Of a DNA stretch of 6,269 bases, positions 1 to 5,877 are shown one piece after another. The position numbers and the translations under genes are program-made. Below the pieces are notes generated by a model. The model made no database searches and was not told the DNA's origin. It was given only the letters and a program-made list of their open reading frames with translations. Position 1 is the stretch's first letter. The number at the start of each line of letters is the position of its first letter. This stretch comes from Candidatus Methanoplasma sp. (GTDB lineage Archaea > Thermoplasmatota > Thermoplasmata > Methanomassiliicoccales > Methanomethylophilaceae): positions 1 through 6,269 of the forward strand of contig JAISVN010000113.1 of the NCBI GenBank assembly GCA_031271555.1, written 5' to 3'.

Positions 1-500
1 ACGATCAAAGGATGAGGGAAATCCTGATGCTGGGTCACTACGTCTGCACCAAGAAGCATCCACCTGTTCCACTCGTCTAGCGTTCGGTAGCGCTCATCCA
101 CTTCCTTTCCTGTCATTCCGTCGTACAGCGAAGCGGCGATATCCTTCTTCAGCGCAAAATCGAACGCTTCCGCAGAAGGAGACGATGCGGCAGAACCGCC
201 GATAAGCTTCCATCCGCTGAGTTTCGGAGCGATCGAGTCCAGCTCCTTCATGGACATGGGCATGGACCTGAGATATTTTCCTGGGACGGTATTGCCCGAA
301 AGGACAACGCTGACATCCGCGTCCGGTATCTTCCTGCCTCTGCGTATCATATCAACTGAGACATACTCGACGGACGCCCCAGCGTCGACCGCCGCGCCTG
401 CGATGGATCTGATCATCGGAGAGATGTAAGGAGGGACCCCTAAAGCGGCTGGGTCATCGATATAGCCGTCTATCAGGGTCACTTTTATATCCTTGGTCAT
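1..500 (-). CDS. Radical SAM protein, COG1031-like, N-terminal part (runs off the left edge)
   Basis: The minus-strand frame opens at ATG 500 and stays open for 166 complete codons to the window edge, so the C-terminus is missing. The start MTKDIKVTLIDGYIDDPAAL, followed by GVPPYISPMIRSIAGAAVDAG (split here as GVPPYISP and the helix after it), matches my memory of the archaeal COG1031 family of uncharacterised Fe-S oxidoreductases. In that family a B12-binding-like N-terminal domain precedes a radical SAM core and a helix-hairpin-helix tail, at roughly 550-600 residues. The last visible residues, GADVVTQHQDFPHPLI, correspond to the segment just before the CxxxCxxC cluster-binding loop, so the catalytic motif lies outside the window. 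The substrate is unknown. No Shine-Dalgarno sequence precedes ATG 500, and the upstream TATA box predicts a leader of only a few nucleotides, which fits leaderless translation. The gene is divergent from the malic enzyme. Family assignment rests on motif recall. Confidence 0.8.
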   Translation of the reverse strand, partial: MTKDIKVTLIDGYIDDPAALGVPPYISPMIRSIAGAAVDAGASVEYVSVDMIRRGRKIPDADVSVVLSGNTVPGKYLRSMPMSMKELDSIAPKLSGWKLIGGSAASSPSAEAFDFALKKDIAASLYDGMTGKEVDERYRTLDEWNRWMLLGADVVTQHQDFPHPLI

Positions 501-525
501 GTCGGTGACACTTTAGGGTAAATTA

Positions 526-540
526 GGTATAAATATGAAT
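526..540 (-). promoter_or_regulatory. Archaeal TATA box for the radical SAM gene
   Basis: Read on the minus strand, this stretch contains ATATTTATA (about 536-528). Transcription starting about 25 nt downstream would begin near 506, leaving a leader of roughly six bases before ATG 500. The A/T tract also reads as TATAAATA on the plus strand, so a second, weaker use for the malic enzyme cannot be excluded. Confidence 0.5.
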
Positions 541-566
541 AGTGTAATCAAGGTGGTTGCAATTCG

Positions 567-577
567 AAGATATATTA
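567..577 (+). promoter_or_regulatory. Archaeal TATA box for the malic enzyme gene
   Basis: GAAGATATATTA is a TATA-like element. A start point about 25 nt downstream falls near 598, giving a leader of about ten bases. A purine-rich AGGTAGGG (594-601) sits six bases before ATG 608 and could act as a weak ribosome binding site if transcription starts slightly earlier. Position and sequence are seen; use as a promoter is inferred. Confidence 0.45.
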
Positions 578-589
578 CGAAATTCGTAA
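575..589. promoter_or_regulatory. Perfect inverted repeat (7-1-7), candidate operator
   Basis: TTACGAA-A-TTCGTAA is a perfect 15-base inverted repeat with a one-base centre. It overlaps the end of the TATA element of the malic enzyme gene and fills the space up to the predicted transcription start. A dimeric regulator bound here would block TBP/TFB binding or polymerase recruitment. Another TTCGAA lies just upstream at 563-568. The regulator is unknown. Confidence 0.45.
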
Positions 590-607
590 ATTCAGGTAGG
601 GTAAGAC

Positions 608-1966
608 ATGAAAAACGACAAAGAAATGACTGTTGAGGAGCGTCTTGAAAAGGCAAAGAAGCCCGGACAGGATGCAATGGTACTGCACAAGTTCTACGGC
701 GGAAAGATCGAGATAACACCAAAAGCATGCGTAAGATCGTTCGACGATTTCGCGATCTGGTATTCACCGGGCGTGGCAGAGCCCTGTAAAGACATAGCAA
801 AGAACCCGGACATGGTATACGAACACACATGCAAATGGAACACCGTAGCAGTAGTATCGGACGGTACCCGTGTACTGGGTCTCGGGGACATAGGACCCGA
901 GGCGGCTATGCCGGTCATGGAAGGAAAATCCATGCTTTTCAAATATCTCGGAGGTGTCGACAGCGTCCCGATATGCCTTGATACGAAAGACCCAGAGAAG
1001 ATAATAGAGACCGTAAGGCTGATAGCGCCGTCATTCGGCGGTATAAACCTCGAGGACATCTCCAACCCGAAATGTTTCGACATACTCGATGAGCTGAGGA
1101 GAGACTGCAAGATCCCGGTGTGGCATGATGACCAGCAGGGTACCGCGACGGTCGAGGTTGCAGGCGCGATAAACGCCATGAAACTGGTCGGAAAGAAACT
1201 GGCAGATGCGAACATAGCCGTCATAGGCGCAGGAGCGGCATCGATAGCAATAGCAAGGCTTCTCCTGGCAACGGGATTCAGCCCGAAACACCTGTGTATG
1301 TGCGACTCGAAAGGCATACTCAATCTTGCCAGAGAGGACGTCAAGAACGACTTCAAGCAGAAGTGGGAAATATGCCAGAAGACGAACGGCGCAGGCAAGA
1401 CCGGCGGAATAAAGGAAGCGATGGAAGGCGCCGACATTGTTATCGCGGCATCCAAACCCGGCCCCGGGACCATACCCGCAGAGTACTGTAAACTCATGGC
1501 GGACGACCCGATAGTCTTCGCTACAGCAAACCCGATCCCGGAGATGTGGCCTTGGGAGGCTAAAGAGAACGGCGTCAAGATATTCGCGACCGGACGTTCC
1601 GACTTCCCCAACCAGGTCAACAACTCGATGGGATTCCCTGCGATATTCCGCGGTGTGCTTGACGTAAGGGCGAAGACGATAACCGATGAGATGTGCATCG
1701 CAGCGGCCACCGAGCTTGCGAAGTGCGCAGAGGAGAAAGGCATCAGCGAAGATTACATCATACCGACCATGAGCGAGATGGAGGTCTTCCCCAGAGAGGC
1801 AGTCGCAGTTGCACTCAAGGCACAGGAGCAGGGAGTCGCACGCCTCAAACTCACCAGGCAGGAGATCTTCGACAGGGCGGACTTCATGATAAAGAGATCA
1901 AGAGGTCTGACGGCGAAGATGATGAAGGACGGATTCATAGCGGATCCGTCCGAAGCTTTCCAGTAA
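608..1966 (+). CDS. Malic enzyme (NAD(P)-dependent malate dehydrogenase, oxaloacetate-decarboxylating type)
   Basis: This 452-residue protein oxidatively decarboxylates malate to pyruvate and CO2 with reduction of NAD(P)+. It is a cytosolic enzyme of the short COG0281 type and lacks the phosphotransacetylase-like tail of bacterial MaeB. The N-terminal malic domain shows WYSPGVAEPC (residues 51-60, catalytic Tyr52), SDGTRVLGLGDIG (84-96), EGKSMLFK (105-112, catalytic Lys107), the metal-binding GGINLEDI (144-151, Glu149 and Asp150) and HDDQQGTA (173-180). The Rossmann-type NAD domain follows, with GAGAASIAIARLL (207-219), CDSKGIL (232-238), FATANPIPEMWP (304-315) and SDFPNQVNNSMGFPAIFRG (331-349). 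All catalytic motifs are intact and the length is normal. NAD versus NADP preference cannot be read with confidence. The enzyme could supply pyruvate and reducing power, or run in the carboxylating direction. The gene is monocistronic, with a promoter and possible operator upstream and a terminator downstream. Confidence 0.96.
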   Translation: MKNDKEMTVEERLEKAKKPGQDAMVLHKFYGGKIEITPKACVRSFDDFAIWYSPGVAEPCKDIAKNPDMVYEHTCKWNTVAVVSDGTRVLGLGDIGPEAAMPVMEGKSMLFKYLGGVDSVPICLDTKDPEKIIETVRLIAPSFGGINLEDISNPKCFDILDELRRDCKIPVWHDDQQGTATVEVAGAINAMKLVGKKLADANIAVIGAGAASIAIARLLLATGFSPKHLCMCDSKGILNLAREDVKNDFKQKWEICQKTNGAGKTGGIKEAMEGADIVIAASKPGPGTIPAEYCKLMADDPIVFATANPIPEMWPWEAKENGVKIFATGRSDFPNQVNNSMGFPAIFRGVLDVRAKTITDEMCIAAATELAKCAEEKGISEDYIIPTMSEMEVFPREAVAVALKAQEQGVARLKLTRQEIFDRADFMIKRSRGLTAKMMKDGFIADPSEAFQ

Positions 1967-1970
1967 ACAA

Positions 1971-1998
1971 AGAAGGGAAACCTTCTCTTTTTCTTTTT
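1971..1998 (+). terminator. Hairpin with T tract after the malic enzyme; probably also serves the convergent operon
   Basis: AGAAGG (1971-1976) and CCTTCT (1981-1986) pair around a GAAA tetraloop of the GNRA type. CTTTTTCTTTTT follows directly on the plus strand. It starts five bases after the malic enzyme stop codon. On the minus strand the same stem is followed by a shorter T-rich stretch and lies just beyond the stop codon of the convergent operon at 2006, so it may work in both directions. Archaeal termination needs mainly the T tract; the stem is a bonus. Confidence 0.65.
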
Positions 1999-2005
1999 AA
2001 TCCTA

Positions 2006-3031
2006 TTATAATGCAAATGCCTTTGCAAATATTCCTTGTACGCCCCCAGTATAAATGAACAATGTGTAGATGCCAGATCCGCTCAGTTCTAGTTCTCCGG
2101 AGACACTTTTTGCCTCGCCTCTTTCAAAATCTATCATGACTGATGAATAATTTATTCCAGATGCAATGACCTGCGAGGCATATAGCGCATTGTTGACATT
2201 CAAAGTACCTCCAAAGACCACAATCATTCCGGTACCGTCATGGTATTTTGTCAGGGTAACGGATTTGAAGGATTCATGTTCAAAACCAAAATCGATCGAG
2301 TTCTCCAGCAAAGAATTGTCTATGCCGTTTGTACACTCATTGAAAAGCATACGCATGACATCTGCCAACCCCTCATATGGAGGATCCCTGTCGAACACGT
2401 TCCGAACATCGCATCTGATGACATCTTCTTTTCCGAAGAACAGAAGGTTATAGTCATGAATCTCTCCAAGTTCGTCTTCGCCTATCGTCGACACATATTT
2501 TCCTATAGGCCCATTCCCCCAATACATGACGCCGCCGGCAGAGAGCCATTCCAATATCAATGGGTTTTCTTTATCATATATCTCATTGGGCAGGCTTCCG
2601 GTTACAAATATTATTGCTGTGCTGAAAGAATTATTCTCTATTGAATCCTGCATGAGAAGTAGGGTCTCTTCCACACCTATAACGGATGCCTGAATGGAGC
2701 ATCTTTGGAGCGATCTTTTGAGATGCAGCACACTCTGATCTATCTTTTCAGGGGAAGCGAACCATATACGGTCATCACCGTAGCATATTACGTAGTCCGT
2801 TATGCCGTAGTTCTGCTGCGAGACGAAGGCCATTGCCGCATAATCGGAGTATATGTTGGAATCTATGTCGTAAAGGGCAAGGTCTCCGTCCCTGTCTCCG
2901 TTCAGGGTTCTGTTGTAAGGCGACACATTCAGAAGAACCTGTCCGACCAGTGTTGATGCGATAAGGATTGCACAGATCAATATCAACAGTTTATTCTGGT
3001 TCTGCATATGGGAACTCGCCTCCTTTTTCAT
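2006..3031 (-). CDS. Signal-anchored extracellular protein of unknown function, possible GATase1-like core
   Basis: I do not recognise this 341-residue protein with certainty. A basic N-terminus precedes one hydrophobic helix (about residues 14-36), so the rest is predicted to lie outside the membrane. Four N-x-S/T sequons (Asn35, 40, 133, 294) would then be open to N-glycosylation. The middle region has a beta strand AIIFVTGSLPNE (139-150), then LILEWLSAGGVMYWGNGPIG (158-177). This resembles the strand-loop and 'yv..GG.l...g..' pattern of class I amidotransferase-like or DUF4350-like proteins, but no catalytic Cys-His-Glu triad is evident. A second strand-rich stretch is GMIVVFGGTLNV (268-279), and the C-terminus is beta-rich. 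It is the last gene of the glycosyltransferase operon and overlaps the gene before it. ATG 3031 is the longest start. ATG 3007 (residue 9) is a good alternative, because AGGAGG lies 11 bases before it. Confidence 0.75.
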   Translation of the reverse strand: MKKEASSHMQNQNKLLILICAILIASTLVGQVLLNVSPYNRTLNGDRDGDLALYDIDSNIYSDYAAMAFVSQQNYGITDYVICYGDDRIWFASPEKIDQSVLHLKRSLQRCSIQASVIGVEETLLLMQDSIENNSFSTAIIFVTGSLPNEIYDKENPLILEWLSAGGVMYWGNGPIGKYVSTIGEDELGEIHDYNLLFFGKEDVIRCDVRNVFDRDPPYEGLADVMRMLFNECTNGIDNSLLENSIDFGFEHESFKSVTLTKYHDGTGMIVVFGGTLNVNNALYASQVIASGINYSSVMIDFERGEAKSVSGELELSGSGIYTLFIYTGGVQGIFAKAFAL

Positions 3032-4340
3032 CTCTTTGCTTAATGTATATAAAGTACACCATCAGAACGGCAGGAATGAATTTCACGAACTGAAGCGCAA
3101 CATAAATTGGACCTGTGTAGCTGTCTATGGTTCCAGATATGGCTTCAAGATAATTCAGGTCCAGAATTCCTGTGTAGACGGCAAGCGGATACAATACGCC
3201 GACCCCGGTCCACATGATCACGGACACGGTAATTATAATGGACAGTGCCAGTATCGGGAGTTTCATCTCATATCCCATAGACAGCAGAAGGATCATGAAC
3301 GGGAGAAGAACGAGTATGTATTGCGGCAATGTTGGGAAAAACGGCCATATGAAAAGTGATGCAAAAACAAGCCCTGAGAAGAGTATGAACCTGTGATCAA
3401 GAGAGCTTTTGGTCTTTGCTAACAGGAATGACAGATAGAAGGTAAAAAAGGCGATCATAGGTGCTATGTAGAGTATGTTGTCCCATTCCAATAGGCCATT
3501 GACTGAAGTTATAGGCTCATCCATACGGCTTGAGAAGAAACCGAGACTGGACCACAGTTCACCATTCAGGATGGGTGTGAGGAAGATCAGGATCGTAAAG
3601 ACAGAGAACCCGATAAGGATGCTTGCAATCCCCTTGATCTTCTGACTTCTGTCTGGAGCCCCGGCAATGATATAGGCCAACATGAGAGGGAGCAGCATCC
3701 CCGGAAACAGTTTGGTGCACATACCGAATGAGAGGAATATGCCGGCAAGGAGGTATCTCTTGTTCAGCAGGAATAGTACGGACAGCATCATGCCCAGTAC
3801 GGCAAGCGTATCGAACTGTGCCTGTATTCCGCTGACCCATATGACCAATGGGCAAAGGAACCATATCGCAAAACCGATGACTGCCTTTTTTTCATCGGCG
3901 GTGACCTTCTTTATTATCAGATAAATGACGAGTGATACAAAAAGATCGGATATGATCAATGGGAGTTTTACGATGAAGTTGAATGCGGGACTGGTTATTA
4001 TGGCATCGCCGATCGCATACGGTCCGAAATAGAGGCCATGGATTATCACTCCCTGGGTGTCAATGCTGAAGATATCCATTATGCCTGATAGGATTGACAA
4101 TATGTACCCCCAGACGGGCGTATACCAGTAAAACCTGCCGCCGTACAAGCCGTCGCCCGGGGTTATGTCATTGACTGTTCCGGACCAAAAGGACATATCA
4201 TAATGCATAGTAAGGAACGGGGCGAGGGCAAAGCGCAGAGCAAGGCCGATGATGGCAGTTAGGATCAAAACTCTGAAAGGTGAGTTTAAAGCGGATTTAA
4301 TGATCCAGTTCATAGTTTTGAAGGTCCTTGATTTTGACAT
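2991..4340 (-). CDS. Polytopic membrane glycosyltransferase, GT-C-like (PIG-M/GT39/GT87 type)
   Basis: The protein has 449 residues and about ten to twelve hydrophobic helices (roughly 20-40, 72-90, 118-143, 150-172, 177-193, 196-225, 236-257, 286-308, 316-335, 338-357, 360-390, 412-433). The first extracytoplasmic loop carries HYDMSFW (46-52), placing Asp48 where GT-C enzymes keep a catalytic aspartate. YWYTPVWGY (71-79) follows. Further on, GIQAQFDTLAVLG (171-183) and CTKLFPGMLLPLM (208-220) match the 'GQ.D.l' and 'K..p..llP' patterns of lipid-linked sugar transferases. These enzymes move a sugar from a polyprenyl-phosphate donor to an acceptor on the outer face of the membrane; donor and acceptor are unknown here. 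The gene overlaps the upstream glycosyltransferase by 44 nt from ATG 4340, or 17 nt if ATG 4313 is used, which follows an AAGGA sequence by 11 bases. The subfamily is uncertain. Confidence 0.85.
   Translation of the reverse strand: MSKSRTFKTMNWIIKSALNSPFRVLILTAIIGLALRFALAPFLTMHYDMSFWSGTVNDITPGDGLYGGRFYWYTPVWGYILSILSGIMDIFSIDTQGVIIHGLYFGPYAIGDAIITSPAFNFIVKLPLIISDLFVSLVIYLIIKKVTADEKKAVIGFAIWFLCPLVIWVSGIQAQFDTLAVLGMMLSVLFLLNKRYLLAGIFLSFGMCTKLFPGMLLPLMLAYIIAGAPDRSQKIKGIASILIGFSVFTILIFLTPILNGELWSSLGFFSSRMDEPITSVNGLLEWDNILYIAPMIAFFTFYLSFLLAKTKSSLDHRFILFSGLVFASLFIWPFFPTLPQYILVLLPFMILLLSMGYEMKLPILALSIIITVSVIMWTGVGVLYPLAVYTGILDLNYLEAISGTIDSYTGPIYVALQFVKFIPAVLMVYFIYIKQRDEKGGEFPYAEPE
3046..3053 (-). promoter_or_regulatory. 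Possible internal TATA box before the last operon gene
   Basis: The minus strand reads TTTATATA inside the 3' end of the membrane glycosyltransferase gene. Transcription about 25 nt downstream would begin near 3023. That would leave out ATG 3031 but include ATG 3007, so this element would favour the shorter start. The stretch also encodes hydrophobic residues, so chance is a serious alternative. Confidence 0.25.
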
Positions 4341-5298
4341 CTGTATGATAGAATTTGTTCAGAAGCCTGTAATACAGCCCAGGGCTGATAAAATGGATGA
4401 TGTTCGATAGTGCTATGAAAAACTTTGTTCTTGATCTGAATATGAATTGTTTGTTGTATCTCTTCTGAAAGGATTCATTCAGTTCCGTATGTTCGAGTTT
4501 CCATGCGGCCCCGTTTCCGTCGAACGATGATTCCAAACCGATGGGGGCAGGGTTGGCTCCGGTCCCGTCGAACCCTATGTTCCTGACTTTCGACAACTTC
4601 GGGCATACAACATTCATTCTGTTCACAAACTGGCAGAAGCAGAACTGCTGTTCCCAGTTCTTATCCATACACCCTTCTTCGAAAAAAAGTGCATCCAGAG
4701 TCATAGGCAGATCGGTATTCCATTTGGCAATGGATCTCCTATACTCTCTATTAAGGATGTTATTCACGTATTCCTTAACATAAGGGTCGTAGGAGTCCCA
4801 TCTGCTGCTCCAAGTTCCCCAACCCCAGGGGCATGCCCGGTGCACCATGTACACATCTTCTGTCATGCCTCTTATCTCTGGCATATCGGGGCTGTATCCG
4901 CTTATCGAGAATACGGTTTTGTCAGTTTCGTAATAATTAAGACAATCATTCATGAAACTTAGAAAGTCTTTCGATGTCACTATGTCGTCCTCTACCACAA
5001 TGATCCTTCCGTGGGCGGATATAACATCATTGACTGCAGCGATCATCGCAGGACCGAGCGGCATGTATTTTCCGAAGTCCACGATTTCGAAGTTCTGGAA
5101 TAGATCGCTGTTTTGGTATTCTGCAAGGACTCTTTTGGTTTCATCGACCTTGGCCGCATGTCCGTCATTCTTTGGCTCGCAGGTGTATGCGTACACATTT
5201 GTTTCTTTGGCAATATCATTATTGCCGAGCGCCTTCAGAACGGAGCGAGTATGCTCCGGCCGAGAGTATGTGAAAAGCATTACAGGTGCGACGGACAT
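4297..5298 (-). CDS. Glycosyltransferase, GT-A fold (GNT-I/GT2-like)
   Basis: This 333-residue soluble protein opens with VMLFTYSRPEHTRSVLKAL (residues 6-24), the nucleotide-sugar binding start typical of GT-A enzymes. VVEDDIVTSKDFLSFMND (101-118) carries the acidic metal-binding motif, equivalent to DxD, at Glu103-Asp104-Asp105. The aromatic CPWGWGTWSSRW (156-167) and NIGFDGTGAN (240-249) are hallmarks of a widespread family, often labelled sugar transferase or, misleadingly, hemolytic protein HlpA-like. It has no signal peptide, so it should act on the cytoplasmic face and transfer a sugar from a nucleotide donor; donor and acceptor are unknown. It is the first gene of the three-gene operon. 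ATG 5298 is chosen because the TATA box at 5320-5330 predicts a transcript starting almost exactly there, that is, a leaderless message. No Shine-Dalgarno sequence is visible. Codons are AT-richer than in the malic enzyme gene. Confidence 0.9.
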   Translation of the reverse strand: MSVAPVMLFTYSRPEHTRSVLKALGNNDIAKETNVYAYTCEPKNDGHAAKVDETKRVLAEYQNSDLFQNFEIVDFGKYMPLGPAMIAAVNDVISAHGRIIVVEDDIVTSKDFLSFMNDCLNYYETDKTVFSISGYSPDMPEIRGMTEDVYMVHRACPWGWGTWSSRWDSYDPYVKEYVNNILNREYRRSIAKWNTDLPMTLDALFFEEGCMDKNWEQQFCFCQFVNRMNVVCPKLSKVRNIGFDGTGANPAPIGLESSFDGNGAAWKLEHTELNESFQKRYNKQFIFRSRTKFFIALSNIIHFISPGLYYRLLNKFYHTDVKIKDLQNYELDH

Positions 5299-5319
5299 AG
5301 CGCTACATTATGGGTTTTT

Positions 5320-5330
5320 GATATATATGC
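5320..5330 (-). promoter_or_regulatory. TATA box of the glycosyltransferase operon
   Basis: The minus strand reads GCATATATATC. Its centre is about 26 bases before ATG 5298, so the predicted transcript begins at or within a base or two of the start codon. This is the only good promoter upstream of the three overlapping genes. Confidence 0.6.
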
Positions 5331-5345
5331 ATGTATGGAAATGTG

Positions 5346-5374
5346 ACTGGCCTGGAATCAGGAACCAGTTTTTG
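5346..5374 (+). terminator. Strong hairpin followed by a T tract, facing the plus strand
   Basis: ACTGG (5346-5350) pairs with CCAGT (5365-5369). CCTG (5351-5354) pairs with CAGG (5359-5362) around a GAAT loop, leaving a two-base AA bulge. TTTTT closes the plus-strand side, so the element has the form of an intrinsic terminator for plus-strand transcription, although both flanking genes are on the minus strand. On the minus strand it may instead mark the 3' end of the aEF-1-beta transcript. Confidence 0.5.
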
Positions 5375-5389
5375 CTAAAATTATCGTGT

Positions 5390-5659
5390 TTAGAGAAGTG
5401 TACTTGATGTACATTCGATGTTTTCTATTCCGGGTATGGAGGACAAAGCAGCCTCAAGCTCTTCTCCTACAGACTCGTTCGAATCATCGATTGAAAGACC
5501 AACCACTATTTTCTTCAAGCCGAATGCGACCGGTTCAATCTTGGTCTCTAGAACCTGGACTCCGTTAGGAATTACGCCAGATATCGTACCTACGATCGAC
5601 TCGAGGTTAACCTCCGTGCTTTCAGGCATGAGGTCGTATGTAGCCACAATCTGTCCCAT
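5390..5659 (-). CDS. ef1b: Archaeal elongation factor 1-beta (aEF-1B)
   Basis: This 89-residue protein is the guanine nucleotide exchange factor that recharges aEF-1-alpha (EF-Tu equivalent) with GTP during translation elongation. The family's signature pieces are present: MGQIVATYDLMPES at the N-terminus, the central IEPVAFGLKKIVVGLSIDD (residues 41-59, with the near-invariant EPxAFGLK), and a C-terminal IPGIENIECTS. Its length is exactly typical of archaeal members, which consist only of the alpha/beta exchange domain found at the C-terminus of eukaryotic EF-1-beta. It begins nine bases after the stop of the zinc-ribbon gene and is co-transcribed with it. GAGGG (5670-5666) overlaps that stop codon and gives this gene a normally spaced ribosome binding site, so ATG 5659 is well supported. 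The gene appears intact. Confidence 0.96.
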   Translation of the reverse strand: MGQIVATYDLMPESTEVNLESIVGTISGVIPNGVQVLETKIEPVAFGLKKIVVGLSIDDSNESVGEELEAALSSIPGIENIECTSSTLL

Positions 5660-5665
5660 TGTGAT

Positions 5666-5671
5666 CCCTCA
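5666..5671 (-). promoter_or_regulatory. Shine-Dalgarno sequence of the aEF-1B gene, overlapping a stop codon
   Basis: The minus strand reads TGAGGG followed by ATCACA and the ATG at 5659. The TGA is the stop codon of the zinc-ribbon gene, and its GA is part of the GAGGG ribosome binding site. This suggests coupled translation of the second gene, in contrast to the probably leaderless first gene. Confidence 0.6.
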
Positions 5672-5836
5672 AGGTCCTATGAAACCACAGTTCTTGCATT
5701 CATATGATACGCTCTGGTCGCGGCACTGGTCACACCTTCCGATATCGGAATTCCCGCATTTTGGGCACTTGAAGGTGGTGTTCCCGTGACCGATAAGCCT
5801 CTTTCCGCACGAGGAACATATCTTGTCCTTTACCAT
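5669..5836 (-). CDS. Small zinc-ribbon protein of the COG2888 type, partner of aEF-1B
   Basis: This 55-residue protein starts MVKDKICSSCGKRLIG and ends CKNCGFIGP. It carries four CxxC knuckles: Cys7/10, Cys24/27, Cys35/38 and Cys47/50. These form two zinc-binding sites and occupy most of the protein. The family is annotated in archaea as a probable RNA-binding zinc ribbon involved in translation and is commonly found immediately upstream of the aEF-1-beta gene, as here. From memory, a Haloferax relative of the same layout (HVO_2753) affects swarming and biofilm formation, so its role may extend beyond translation. A strong TATA box at 5859-5867 predicts a transcript starting at or next to ATG 5836, hence leaderless. 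The function in this organism is inferred from family and position only. Confidence 0.93.
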   Translation of the reverse strand: MVKDKICSSCGKRLIGHGNTTFKCPKCGNSDIGRCDQCRDQSVSYECKNCGFIGP

Positions 5837-5858
5837 AATTTTGGCGATGTGTTCCCCC

Positions 5859-5868
5859 TATATAAAAG
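5859..5868 (-). promoter_or_regulatory. TATA box of the zinc-ribbon/aEF-1B operon
   Basis: The minus strand reads CTTTTATATA, the best match to the archaeal TATA consensus in the window. It lies about 26 bases before ATG 5836. It starts only ten bases past the stop codon of the gene to its right, so transcription of the two units must be separated within a very short space. Confidence 0.7.
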
Positions 5869-5877
5869 GAATGCAGA

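Noticed and set aside
549..559. Short CAA/TTG inverted arms around GGTGG in the divergent promoter
   Set aside because: Three-base arms are expected by chance and there is no second copy nearby.
694..1743. Long open frame antisense to the malic enzyme gene (about 349 codons)
   Set aside because: The sense strand encodes an intact malic enzyme with all catalytic motifs. The antisense translation shows no domain pattern and is explained by codon bias.
2166..2956. Several plus-strand open frames of 80-135 codons across the glycan operon
   Set aside because: They are shadows of the minus-strand genes, with no recognisable motif, promoter or ribosome binding site.
5418..5789. Plus-strand open frame of 123 codons over the aEF-1B and zinc-ribbon genes
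   Set aside because: The minus strand carries two clearly conserved proteins here; the plus-strand translation is the complement of their codons.
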